Source of the DNA: Poa pratensis
Taxonomy: Eukaryota > Streptophyta > Magnoliopsida > Poales > Poaceae
DNA: 64,000 nucleotides
Direction: 5' to 3'
Assembly: GCA_947311845.1 (NCBI GenBank)
Contig: CAMZMU010000063.1
Coordinates: forward strand, 61,247,833 to 61,311,832
Under the pieces are notes generated by a model. That model was not told the origin of the DNA, ran no database searches, and saw nothing but the letters and a program-made list of their open reading frames with translations. Below are positions 1-11,612 of the stretch, one piece after another (within the stretch, counting starts at the first letter, position 1; each line of letters opens with the position of its first letter). A program made the position numbers and the translations under genes.

Positions 1-1532
1 CATGACGCCTACCTTGAGGAAGTCCGCAGCTCGAGAAGCACTTCAGGGGAATGGAGCTCATGCACATCCCCACGGAGAAAATCAGGAGGCAGACGACATC
101 GCCAAGCGAGCATCAAAAGGGAGGCGCAGCAGGCTGGCGTGTTTGAAGAGACTTCTAAAGGCATCAGTCAAACAGCCAACAGAAGCAGTTGCTATGGACG
201 TTGACGAGGAACCTCCCCAAGCACCAGCAGCTGGAGCGCCAGACTGCGGCCCTCCTCAGGAGCGCGCTTGCTGTTGACTCTAGTACGCCAAACGGTGGAC
301 TGGATCGTCGAGCTCAAAGAGTACTTGCAAAACGGAATCCTCCCTGAAGAAGATGCAGAGGCAGAGAGAATTGCTCGCCAGGCCAAGTCATACTGCCTCC
401 ACGAGGGAGACCTGTACCGCAAGCGCCCAATGGGATCGCGTTGCGTTGCGTCCCCTCAGAAGAAGGCCGCCAGCTGATCAGGGACATACACAGTGGAGAA
501 TGTGGCCACCACTCATGTGCGCGCACCCTCGCGGGGAAAGTCTTCAGGAGTGGCTTCTACTGGCCCACAGTGCTTCAAGATGCCACTGCAATGTCCAGTC
601 TTGCGAGGCATGTCAGTTCCACGCGAAGCAAATTCACCAGCCCGCACAAGGACTTCAAACCATCCCGCTCTCCTGGCCCTTTGCGGTCTGGGGGCTGGAC
701 ATCCTGGGACCTTTCCCACGAGCGCAAGGGGGCTACCGCTACCTCTACGTCGCCATCGACAAGTTCACCAAGTGGGCAGAGGTGGAACCAGTGTGCACTG
801 TCCCAGCAAGGTCAGCAGTGAAGTTCATCAGGGGCCTGGTGTGCCGTTTCGGCGTGCCCAACCGCATCATCACCGACAACGGCACACAGTTCACCAGCGG
901 CGCTTCAAGTCTTACTGCGGCAGCCTCGGCACCCAGATATGCTACGCCTCAGTGGCTCACCCACGAAGCAATGGGCAAGCTGAGCGCACAAACGCTGAAG
1001 TGCTCAAGGGCCTCAAGACCAGAAGCTTCAACCGCCTCAAGAAACACGGCAAGAACTGGATTGAAGAGCTCCCGTCTGTGCTCTGGTCCATCCGCACCAC
1101 TGCTACAAAGCCTACTGGCGAGACGCCGTTCTCCCTCGTCTACGGAGCTGAAGCGGTCCTCCCCAACGAGCTCACGCACGGGTCCCCGCGAGTCCTTGCC
1201 TTCAACGAAGCAAATCAAGAGAACTCCGCAACAACGACCTGCTGCTGCTTGAGGGAACCCGCTGCCGCGCTGCCCTCAGGGCAGCAAGGTACCAGCAAGA
1301 TCTCCGCCGCTACCACAGCCGCCACATACGGCCACGCACTCTCGAGACAGGCGACCTTGTCCTCAGGAGGATCCTCTCCAGGGAAGGCCTCCACAAGCTC
1401 TCGCCTATGTGGGAAGGGCCCTTCAAGGTCACGCACATCTCCAGGCCTGGCGCGGTGCGGCTCGAGACAGAAGACGGCATCCCCGTCAAGAACCCGTGGA
1501 ACATTCAGCATCTACGCAAGTTCTACCCGTGA
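1..1532 (+). pseudogene. Decayed pol end: RNase H tail, integrase, C-terminal tail
   Basis: The end of a retrotransposon polyprotein, readable only by changing frame several times. The integrase zinc-binding part is visible as a His-rich segment (IHSGECGHH, about 486-510) followed, in another frame, by CEACQFHAK (about 607-633). The catalytic core shows WGLDILGPFPRAQGG (about 694-738), TDNGTQF (about 874-894) and, in a shifted frame, HPRSNGQAERTN (about 962-997), so the D-D-E residues survive but are not in one frame. The C-terminal tail typical of the lineage (NPWNIQHLRKFYP, then TGA at 1530-1532) is also recognisable. It cannot make an active enzyme as it stands. Confidence 0.9.
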
Positions 1533-2631
1533 CCAAGTCACGTCAGGCATTTTTTGTCTCAAGAGGGAGGCGTACGCCATCACATCCCCGAGCTTGACAA
1601 AGCCTTTCCCTCCACGAGGGCACATCATCTGAGCTCTCTCTACAATGCGTCGCCTGGGGCCGCGAGATGCCTCAGCCACTCCGTGTGGAACCCCATGCTC
1701 AGACATGGCGGAACTATCCCATGCTCAGACATGGCGAACTCTATTTTGGCCACGCCAAATGTAATGAACTAATTCATCTCAGCATGAAACTATGCGCCTT
1801 CGCGCGCCGTTATGTAATATTGCTGTGGTAAGCAGCTACTTTTTTGCATTCATTCACGCTCATACTTACCCCCATGCGTATCTCGCGAGCGGGGCTGAGC
1901 ACGGTGCCTGTGCCTCGGGACCATCCCAGCAGCATCGTAAAACCCAAAGGATCCGAGCTCTGAACTCACGGGCTTGCTCCCATGCATGTCACCTCATCGA
2001 GAGCTCTGAACTCATGGGCAGCTCCCGTGCACGTCACCTCACCAAGGACCTTGGTGCTTACTCTCCTCGTGAGACACACATAGGGAAACTTATGAGCGCG
2101 TGTGAGTTGTACAACCATACATTGCTTGTGGGTATGCCTATTGCTCTTACGCAGGAAAAGGGCTCGGAGATCAGCCTCATGCAGCCTCAAGAGCAAAGAG
2201 CCTCGCCAGGGAACAAGAAGCTCTCCAGAGGCATTTGCCTCGCGAAGCTAAGTCTAAAAACTTGTTAAATTCCCTCGCTGGTTTTCTCCTCTCGCGCCTC
2301 TCGAGCCTTTTTTTCTCTCTTGCGCCCCATGGGCCGCTTGCACGCCTAAAGGGGGGCTCACGAGCATCGCGCCTCGAGAGCCCTTACCTCTCTAAGCCTC
2401 ACGCACCCCCCGGCCTTGCTGAAGCCCTGACTCGCATACCGACGTGGTGGTGCTGTTGCGCTAAGAGAAGGGTCCTGACGACGTAGAGCACAAAGGACAT
2501 GGAAAAGAGATAAAAGCCTCACGAGAGGCGCATAATTACTCACGACATGATCAAACAAGTTCTTTACAAACAAGAGTGCATAAAGCCTAAAGATAAATTG
2601 CCTCCCAGGCACATCGCATTACAGGAGCAGT
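1533..2631. other. Retrotransposon spacer between pol and the antisense gene
   Basis: About 1.1 kb without a convincing coding region. It belongs to the Tat-like element and has scattered degenerate copies of the CCTCG(C/A)GAGG-type palindrome also seen in the LTR. ORFs here are short and without recognisable domains. Confidence 0.6.
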
Positions 2632-5600
2632 CTAAACGGAAGGAGCATCCTCGTCGCCCTCTTCAGCATCCTCGTCGCCGTCCTCTCCAGCGTCTTCTTC
2701 ATCGTCTTCTTGGGTCTCCACCCTCTTGAAGCGCTGGATGAAGGCATCCACGTCTGGCCACACCAGGGCGTGCAGCTCCGCGAAATGCTCTCGCGCGACG
2801 GGCTCTGTCACGGTGCTGGGGTCAAAGGTGGGGTCGGAGCGCATGAGGTTGGAGAAGATGCGGCTCACAGCGACGCCAAGGAGCTTGCGGCTCTCTTCGT
2901 CAGTGAGCTCGTCGATGTTCTCCAGGGCCCCTTCCATGCAGGCGAGGAACTGCTCGAAGAAGGTGAGGTACGCGGCGACGTTGTCGTCCCCTCCGGAAGG
3001 GACTGCAGGAGCCTCGACCTCCAGGCGGTCCGCGAGGGCACGCGCGCGCCTCACCAAGGACCTGAACATGCGCTGGCGAGTGCGGGTCAAGGCCTTCTGC
3101 GCCACCGCGTTGTGGCGAGCCTGCTCGACAAGCGCCACCGTGGGCTCAACCTGCTGCTGGAGCGAGGTCAGGTCCTCCGTCAACGAAGCGAGGTCTTGCT
3201 CCGCGTGGACTTGGGCATCTCTGGCTTCCTGGACGCGATGAGCCAGGCGCTGGTTCTCGCGCTCGAGGTCCTTGATGCGGGCCTCCAGCTCCTTGCGCTT
3301 CTTCGTGAAGCGATCCTCCTGGGTCTTGGCCTTCTCCTTGAACTCCTTGACGCAGCCGTCGCGATAGAGCTTCATCTTGGTGGCATTATCTTCCTCGAGC
3401 TATTTCTCCTTTTTGGCGAACTGCTCGTTGGCCTTCGCGAGGCGATCTTTGTAGTTGGCCTCATCCTGAGCCACGCTGTTTTCGCGGGCCTCCAGGCTCT
3501 CAAGCCGCGCCGCCTGCTCTCTCTCCACCTGCTCGACCTGCTCCTCCCGCTTGCGCAGATCATCTTCACGGAGGGCGAGCTCCTCGCTGCGCTGCTCCTG
3601 GAGCTTCCCGCAGGCCTCCAGGTCCCTGCGGAGCTTCTCCAGGCCGGTCCTCACGACTTCACAGTCCGCGACAATCTTCCGCTCGCGGTCGTCGAGCTCC
3701 TGGTGCTTGGTGGCGCTCTCTGCTTCAAGTGACTCGCGTTCGGCCTCGACGGCCTCACGCTCCTCCTTGAGCTTCTCGAGAGTTTCCTCCGCCTCGCGGA
3801 CCACGCTTTCGCGGGTCTCCTTGGCGAAGCGCACGGCTTCCTCGCGCCGTGCCTGAGCTGCCTCGTCTGCGCGGCGGCAGCGCTCCACGACCTCGCGAAG
3901 CTGGGCCCAGCCTCGGTCGAGCTCGGCACGCTCCTCAGCATTGGCGAGTTCTTCCTCCGCGAGGTGGTTCTCCAGCTCGCCCATGGCTTGCCTCGCCAGG
4001 CTGAAGACAGTTCCGCGGCGAGCAGGGCCATGGCGCTGGCCCTGCAGAACCAAGGCCCATGCGCTACCACGAGACCCGGAGGCCTCAAGGCCTGCAGAGG
4101 GTCCTGGAGCCCTGCGCTGGGGGCTCGGCGCGGCCTCCAGCTGCTGCTGAGGGCTCCGCTGCGCCTGGGGGCTCCTTCGAGGGGAGGCCTCCCCTTCTTC
4201 GACAATGGGGGCCTCCTGAGGGTCAGGCACGCCCTCAGCGCGGGCCTCGGCGCTCTCCTGCACCAAGGGAGCCTCCTGCTGCTCCTGCTGCTCCCCAGCA
4301 TTGGGAGCGGCCTCCTCCTGCTGCTCCCCAGCATTGGGAGCAGCCTGCTCCGCTGCAGCCGCCCGCGCTGCGGCTGCTGCCTCTCCTGTTGCCGCCTCTG
4401 GGGCTGCCTCCTCATGAACAGGGCTTGTTGGAGGTGGCTGCACGCCAGCCTCCCCCATCTCGACGTCGACAGGCTCCTCTGTCGACGCTGCGGTCTTCCC
4501 CGCCTCTTCTTCAACCTCCTCCTCCTGCCTTGCAGGGGAGGCCACGAGCCTCGTCGGCGACGTCGCTGTCGCCTCTGGCTCAGACTCCTCGCGGTGCGCA
4601 TCCGCGGGAGGAGAAGAGGCCGTAGCCTCTTGCTGAGGCTCCACGGCCTCAGGCGTCCTAGACGCCGCGGCAGAGCCCGAGCTCTCGCCGACCTTCCTCA
4701 GCCTGCGCCGCTTCACCGGCGCCTCAGCAGCCCTGGCAAGAAGCAAAAAGACTCCTCATGAGGGTTTCTTAAAGAGCGCTGTGCAAGGATGCAAAAAGAA
4801 AAGAAGCAAGGCTTACTCTTCCACATCGACCCATCTCTTCATGGAGCGCCGCGGCTGCGACGCACTCGCCCCTGCACTCCTGGAGGGTGCGCTTGCTCCC
4901 TCCTCGCGAGGAGTGCCCTCTTGGGCTCCAGCAGGCCTGTCGTGCACCGCCTTGGTCCGCGGCTCGCGGCGGCGCACCAAGGGCTCATCGTCGCTCTCCT
5001 CCTCGTCTTCCTCCTCGATGCGTCGTGAAGGGGCAACCTGGAACGAGCTCCAGCTGCCTGAAGAGAGCTCGTGAACCTCCACTTCTGGAGGCGCATCTCT
5101 CGAGGAGCTCGTGGCCCCCGTCGAGGGGTTGTGGCCTCCCGAGGCGCCCTCCGCCTCCGCGTCTGACGCGGTGGACTCCGTCGCCGCCTCGAGGTCACCG
5201 AGGGGCTCTGCTTGCCCCTCCGCCAGCAGGCCTCGCGGACCGAACGCCGGCATCGCCTCCACCAACTCCAGCACCGCCGGGAGCTCGTACTTGTAGAGCG
5301 GCTCCGCGTGGCGATTTTTTGGCTTGGGGATGTCCGGAGAGGTGAAGAGGGTGTCGATGACCTCCTTACCCAGCTCCTTCAGGATGCTGGGCCCGTGCAG
5401 GCGCATCCCGTCCTTCACGCCAGAATACAGCCAGATGGGCTGGGAGTGAGCCTGGAGTGGGGCGATGCGGCGCTTCACGAACTCCAGGGCCACCATCTGC
5501 CCCATGAGGCCGGCCTTGCGAAGCACCGCCATGCGCTCCGCCACATGGCTGACCCCTGGCCCCTCGAGAGTCTTGCTCCCCCAGCATTTCCTCTTCAGCG

Positions 5601-6240
5601 GGGGCGCGTCAGGGATCTCGAAGTACTGGCTCGCTTGCCCGGTCTTCACGAAGAACCACCGCATCCGGAACTCGTCCACCTTCTTCTTCACGCTGGTGAC
5701 GATGTTCTCGCCTTCCCAGGCAAGGGGGATGTAGACGCCGGCCACGCCATCCGCGATGCGAAAAGAAACGCACCCCGTCCGCTCGCAGGGCGCGGTGTTG
5801 CGCAGCGCGTAGAAGCTGCGAAAGAGCGCAACAGAGGGTCTGATGCCCATATATGCCTCGCAGAGGAAGGCGAAGATGGAGAGGATAAGGATGGAGTTGG
5901 GGTGGAGATGAAGGAGTTGGATCTGGTAGAACTCCAGAACCTCAAGGAAGAAAGCAGAAAAAGGGGGAACCAGCCCCGCGAAGAGGGAGTGGAGAAAAAT
6001 GGGGTAATAGGTGTTGCGAGGCTGGAGGTCGGCGACGTTCGCCGGCTTCATCTGTGTGGCGCCCTTCTCATTGGACGCAGAGGCCGCGACGAAGCGCAGC
6101 TTGTCGAGCTGCGCCACCTTGCCGATGCAGTACCCCATCAGCGCGGGCTTGAGGCTCCCGCTCTGCTTGAAGGAGGCAGGTTCCTCCGCCTCAAGAATTG
6201 CCTTCCCCTTCGCCGCGTCGATGACCTTCTTGGGCGCCAT
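2632..6240 (-). pseudogene. Antisense gene of the retrotransposon (gypsy-type transposon domain plus coiled coil), one intron, one internal stop
   Basis: A long gene on the strand opposite to pol. The ATG at 6240 opens exon 1 (6240-4817), whose product starts MAPKKVIDAAKGKAI and contains a conserved block (about residues 70-270, e.g. NTYYPIFLHSLFAGLVPPFS and MRWFFVKTG). This resembles the putative gypsy-type transposon domain of plant proteins (Pfam Transposase_28 type), followed by an acidic, Ser-rich tail. A GTAAGC donor at 4816 and a TTGCCAG acceptor at 4733 define an 84-bp intron that keeps the frame. Exon 2 (4732-2632) encodes a low-complexity Glu/Ala/Gln-rich part, then a long coiled coil of Lys/Glu/Arg-rich heptads, ending in a very acidic tail. 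One in-frame TAG at 3402-3400 interrupts the coiled coil; the frame continues on both sides. Total span is about 1,175 codons. The function of such antisense ORFs is unknown. Confidence 0.75.
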
Positions 6241-6551
6241 TGCGGTGGAGAAGCAAGGAAGGGGAAAGCTCAAGGAGGAGATGTGCTCAAGGAGGAAGGA
6301 GGCGAGAGCAGGAGATTGCGCGGAATAATGAGCACCTGCGCCGTTTTCTCCGCTTTTATGGCCTTGACGAGCCGTTGCCAGGGCGTGGTGGGTCCCAGCC
6401 ATCACGTCAGTAACGGCAGTGGAGAACGTGGGTTCGTGGGAGGCTGCGCAAGCTCGCCACGTGTCGCAGGCCTGGCAGGCTCTTGTGGGCCCACGCCGCT
6501 TCGCCTTCGTCTACAAGCCTCTTGCGTGCCCGTCGCGGGCCCGGGGGCTAC

Positions 6552-7581
6552 TGTCGGCCCAGTGGAAACCAGGGTACCACGGCCCGGCCTGCTCAGGCCC
6601 ACGACAGTCTACTGAAGATTTCACTAAGTCCAGCCTGGGGCGCCTCGCGAGGCGTTTCCCCTCGCGAGGGCCCTCTCCACAGCCTCGAGAGGATCTTTCC
6701 CTCGAGAGGCCTATTCTACAGCTGAAATGCGGCTAAGTCAGGGTGCCGCGGCGCACCCCCTCGTGAGGCTCCCCTCGCGAGGTTCCTTCCAGGGGAAGCC
6801 AGCTCTGTCTCCCGACAGAGCGCACATGGTCTCTGCGCCCGCCGCAGAGTGACGCGCGCGTCTGCGCGCCATGACGCCCGCGCCGCAGTTGCCTCTTTCG
6901 TGCTAAAGGTGGTCAACAAAGCAGCAACAAGCAAAGCGGATTACAAGAATTGCCATTTCCATGCTAAGGGGACCGTGGTCCGCTACGCTCCAAGCCAACG
7001 TCACCGTAGGGCACGACGCAGAGCTCTGCAGCGCAGGCTTATCGTCCTTGGACGGTGGCTTTGCAGCCATGCAAGGACAAGCTTTCTGCCATGGACCAAG
7101 TCCATGGACAGCCGCTCCGCCGTGCACCGTCCTCCTCCTCTGTCGCCATGTGGTAGCCCTTCCCGCCCAAGGGCAATTAGGGAAGAGGCCCGGGGCTCGC
7201 ATAAAAGGAGGCGGTGTACGACCAAGGAAGGGGATTCGGACCATTCTCACCCAGAGCTCACTGGTTAACAAGGAAGAAGAGCAGTACTTCCTCTAGGGTA
7301 GCTCCACCATAGCTGTAGCTTGACCTTCGGCAAGCACCACTTGTACTGTAACCTCTTCACGCAAAGCAATACAGACAAGCAGGACGTAGGGCTCTTACAC
7401 CTCACGGTGGGCCTGAACCTGGGTAAAAGGCTCGTGTTATCTCTGTCGTGATGTCCCTCAGCGAGCTCGCCGAGCCCCGTCGCCGAGGCAGCTGAGGGTT
7501 GTTCGACTGCGTGTTCAGCCCCTTACTCGATTCCTGGCATCATTGAGACACACCCCTAGTTCCTGGGACTAGTCTCCGACA
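6552..7581 (+). repeat. 3' LTR of the Tat-like element (1030 bp)
   Basis: Starts TGTCGG right after a purine-rich stretch (GGGCCCGGGGGCTAC) and ends CCGACA, giving a perfect 6-bp terminal inverted repeat with TG...CA ends. U3 contains six palindromes of the form CCTCGNGAGG. A TATA-like CATAAAAGG lies at 7200, and the 3' part carries the motif ACAGACAAGCAGG found in many grass LTRs and also seen in the LTR at 60335. The 5' copy lies outside the window, so LTR divergence cannot be measured. Confidence 0.88.
7200..7208 (+). promoter_or_regulatory. TATA-like box in the 3' LTR
   Basis: CATAAAAGG, preceded by a GC-rich stretch and followed about 35 bp later by an A/C-rich likely start region. It is placed where the U3/R boundary of this LTR is expected. 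Confidence 0.5.
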
Positions 7582-9538
7582 GAATCTTTTAGATCCAATT
7601 GAGTTTATGAGTAGGCATACAACATAATACACTTAATGGACATTCATATAAATTTTTGTCTAAGGATTATATGCAGCAAGAAATCTATTTGTTTATCACT
7701 ACTAATGTCACCCCACAGAAAAGAAATGGGAGAAACGGTGTTTTGAAGTTTTTTCACAGGGATTAGAGGAGATGCACCAAGAGTCATCTAAGGATGGTGA
7801 AAACCATAAGCTTGGGTATGTGAAGACAACCCCACTGGACCAACACACTCTCGGTTTGCACACGTCTAACTTCTGTTTTTCGATCAACGCACTTTATCGT
7901 ATAAACTTGGAGCGTCTTTTTGTTTGTTTGTTTTGATTTTTTTTATTTTGTGAGACCACCACATTATCATTTATATATGAGAGAGCTACTGGAAATATGG
8001 GTTGAAATATGTTGGATGCCATTATAAGATTGGGAAAAGGGATGTTTGAGTTGACTTTTAAAAGAAACATATAGTTGCATGATTCAAGAGCTTGTCAATG
8101 AGTAGTAATTTGTTAGTATTTTACCAAGAGCTATCTTTTATTCATGTTTTGATGATGAATGATGACTTTACTTTGTTTAACATGAATTAGTTAGTTCTAT
8201 GGACAATCATGCATGCTTTTAGACGGTCAACTTTCTCCCTCTTGCTAGCCCAAAAATTCCAACAAGTAAAAACTTGTTTCCAACACCTTAAACCAAAGTT
8301 TTTCCAGTGAGTCCACCATATCTATCTATTAGCTTTATGCTATTCCGAGTATGTTTACCATGTTATTTTGTATCATTGATACCTCTGGATTAAAATGCTT
8401 ATGTTGTTGATTGTTATGGGAAAAGTTGGTTATATAGCTCTCACGAACTTGATGCACACTTTACTTTTATTGCACTTAATAAACATGACCCATTGTGATT
8501 AAAATTATGATGTTATGAGCTTGACAAATGTCTTTGGTTGAGAGTTAGCAGAAATGTGCTGTCACATGGAACGCTTTCAACATTGCACTTCATTATATTT
8601 AGTTGATGTCATGTACTTTTGTTTATGGATGCTTACCATGGGTGAAATAAATGTGGAAATGGAGTAGGTTTAAATGAGTTTGTATAATGGTTAGAGAGAC
8701 GCCTGGGCCGCTAATCTAAGCCATGCATCATTCATGGTGGAAATTTACTTACATGCTATGGTGAACCGTCTGTGATACACCTTACAATAAAAAGCTATCC
8801 AATGGTAAATAAAAAGGGTGTTGAGATTGTTCATTATGTTTGTTTGTCTTGTCATTTTGATATGGGCTTGTTCCATATCCTGGGACAAGAGGTACCCCAG
8901 TTGACGCTCTTGATGATACTATTTTACTTACAATGATATTTAAATTGAACTTGCTTTGTTTTCCGAGTTGAGTAACACATGGAGTAGGTACTCGTATTCA
9001 AGGGGCATGAGACTTTCAACCCATACTTTGTCAAGCACATTACTCATATTTGCTTTCACTTTAAACTTAATCATTCAAGATGCTATGATAGGGGCAATGA
9101 GAGCTTGACACCAAGGAGTACCACATTACAATCATTAACTTAAGTAGAAGCATTTGGAAGTTAGATGAACTTATTCATGCTTTACCTCTGCTCATATATC
9201 TTTCCAAAGTGTCCACCTTATATATTCAGATTTCCATCTACACTCTATAAACATTGTAGGATGTTCTTACTTATCATTATGCATACTTGAAGTCCATAGT
9301 ACTTTTTCATTTATGTTACACTTTGTGAAATTATCATTGAACATCCTTACATTGAACATTTGATATCACTTCATAAACTATCTTGCATATTGTTACATCT
9401 TATTAAGAATGAACCATTTGACTCTATGTAGCAATAGTAATCATCTTTGATATCCATTGATAGTATTGAAATGCAAAGTCCATGTTAGTTTTATCACCTT
9501 CATACTCGAGGACGAGCATGGGTTAAGCTTGGGGATGC

Positions 9539-11078
9539 TGATGCATGTAAAATGCATACATGAACTTTGCATTATTTTATTCATATTCCAATCATATTTG
9601 AATCATATAAGGGTTATATCAATGTTTTATAACGATTTTGGGAATATTTCATAGTTTTCCCATTTATTTGGAATTAACCATGTTTTCCAGAAAACGTCTT
9701 TTTTAGTGTTTCAGACTTTCCGGGAGTTTCGGGACTCCAAAAAGGGCAAGGTCAAAGAGCACGGTTCAGAATTTTCGAGACGAACGCAATGGGCTCAAAT
9801 TGAAAACCAGAAGCCCAACCAGATGGGAAATAGAGGGCCCCACGCGGCCAAAACCCTAGGCCGCGTGGGCCCACCTATTTTCCCCCTCGGAGCTCCGTTG
9901 CCGTCGATCTTTCTTCCACCGACTCCGTCTTGACCTAAAAACGTCTATAAAAATAGTCCCCCGAGGAGTTTCGAGGAGAGGCGGCGGAGAAACACAAAAC
10001 CAAGAAACAGGAGACAGAAGGCTGCCGCCGGAGAAGATCGGAGGGGGGAAACGCCGCCGGAATCACCTCCGGAGGGCTCCTCCATCCCCCCTCCGGACTC
10101 TCCATCAACACCACCGTCAAGACCAGCACCATCTCCATCACCATCTTCGTGATCCACTTCATCCCCCTCGTAGTTTGAGAGTTGCTATACCCTAGATACT
10201 TGTCTTGTGCTACTATTCATGTTTGTGATTGAGTACTTGCAATTATTTGGTGGTGAAGTTATATTTTCAGATTGTGTTGTACCACTTACACCATTGAATC
10301 ATATCATGTCTTGGCGTTGTGAGTAGTTCTCTCGTGTTCCTGGGGGCATAGGATGAATTGGCAATGATTTATATATGACATGTGTTGGTATTTTGTCTAG
10401 TTTTTATCTTTGATGCAATTCTATGATGGTGTTGTGCGAACGTCGACTGCACATCACTTCACCTTTATGGGCTCATAGGAGAACACACTAGTGTAATGAA
10501 TTGAGGGAGACTTGGGAGGACACGTAAACCCTTGACCGAGTCATGAAGTTACATTAGGAGGGGATTTATATCGGGGACCTTAGAGTGTAATGCTATGGTG
10601 GGACTTTATGTCTTAATAATCTTGTGCAGTCATTTACTTGGCCACATGATCCATCATAAGGGGTTTAGTTTATTTATTTAGCTACACCTAATTATGGCTC
10701 CGTCCAAAGAAGATTAAAACTTGACAAAATGCTACCTTGTTGTACTAGAAATATTTATGCCATGAAATCCATGTAGCCCTTGGGAACGTTTTCCACGCAT
10801 AAGAAACACCACTCAAGCTTGTCCTCTTGCTGCATAGAGGATTGGGCTTTCTCTCTATTTGAGAGCTTTCACTCATCATATTTTATTTTCAGCTTTGCAT
10901 CTATACAACCAAAAAACCAAAAACACTTGCATCATTTAGTTTGTCTAGTGCATAGATAATAAGAGAAGTGACACTCTTATTTGAGAGGATAAATACTTAT
11001 ACCTTCTACTCCTCATGGGATCGATACTAATACTTACACATTGAAGATTTCAACGATCCCCTATACTTGTGGGTATCA
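9539..11078 (+). repeat. LTR (1540 bp) of the second Ty3/gypsy element
   Basis: Begins TGATGC immediately after the polypurine tract and ends GGGTATCA, so the termini are inverted (TGATGC/GTATCA with one mismatch). A good TATA box, TATAAAAATAG, lies at 9946-9956, followed by the GC-rich leader (CCGCCGGAG repeats, about 9970-10110) common in this LTR class. Small ORFs in the leader are not convincing. Confidence 0.8.
9946..9956 (+). promoter_or_regulatory. TATA box of the 9539-11078 LTR
   Basis: TATAAAAATAG, about 410 bp into the LTR, just before the purine-rich leader. Confidence 0.55.
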
Positions 11079-11612
11079 GCGGGGTGCGTAGGCCCGGGAG
11101 CTGCGCCTATAGCATCTGCATCAGGACAACCTCCGCGGCGACGGTCTCTGCCTCACCTCAAATCAGCGACGACATCAACAACCTCACACCGTGGAGCCCA
11201 GGAGCAAGGGCCTCTAAGGCCATGGCCTCTCCGAGTGTGGCGAGCGAGTCTAGTGTGTGACGGTGGCACCATCCTCCACGTAGCGCACATTCTTGAGAAA
11301 AGGCTGCAACATGAATGTTTCGAGGGAGATGGGGGTAGAGAGTGGTCACCATCGATATTTTTGTGTATCCGAAAACCATACGAATTTTGCATTTTGTCAC
11401 ACTCGTACATGTCAGACATTATTTACACCCAGCATTTTTTGTTTCGAATTTATTGAAACACTAAAATGCAACTTTTGAATATTTCAAAATAACGAACTCC
11501 ATGTATGTAGCTCGAGTGCCATATGCACTTTCTTATCAACTTAGTCACCTCTCACTCCTCCCCTACCTGAGGATGGACATGCTACGATGTATCATCTTTT
11601 TTTGCTGGTAAA
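11079..11612. repeat. 0.5-kb direct repeat, copy 1
   Basis: From GCGGGGTGCG to TTTGCTGGTA it matches 14844-15340 nearly base for base. It begins exactly where the LTR ends, so the LTR element was inserted into this copy and its left flank is out of the window. It has 39 bp (11242-11280) missing from copy 2; that segment is bounded by the microhomology AGCG. No gene is recognised in it. Confidence 0.85.

Larger units (their letters stand above)
1..7581 (+). mobile_element. Ty3/gypsy LTR retrotransposon, Tat-lineage-like, 3' part
   Basis: The right end of an LTR retrotransposon whose 5' part lies left of the window. In order it holds a decayed RNase H/integrase end of pol, a spacer of about 1.1 kb, a long gene on the opposite strand, a purine-rich stretch, and a full 3' LTR ending at 7581. 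An antisense ORF between pol and the 3' LTR is an established trait of grass Tat-lineage elements (Grande, RIRE2, Retand types). The element lies inside another LTR element, because retroelement 3' internal sequence resumes at 7582 and leads to a second LTR at 9539. The family name within Tat is not certain. Confidence 0.85.
7582..11078 (+). mobile_element. 3' end of a second Ty3/gypsy element (host of the nested one)
   Basis: Bases 7582-9538 are AT-rich retroelement DNA without ORFs, ending in CTCGAGGACGAGCATGGG and TTAAGCTTGGGGATGC. That is the polypurine-tract region typical of Triticeae Ty3/gypsy elements of Athila-like organisation. The LTR follows directly. The 5' part of this element must lie left of the Tat-like insertion, outside the window. 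Confidence 0.75.

Noticed and set aside
2710..3732. 340-codon plus-strand ORF
   Set aside because: Complementary shadow of the better supported antisense coiled-coil gene; Leu/Gly/Arg-rich with no domain.
3964..4761. 265-codon plus-strand ORF
   Set aside because: Shadow of the Glu/Ala/Gln-rich part of the antisense gene.
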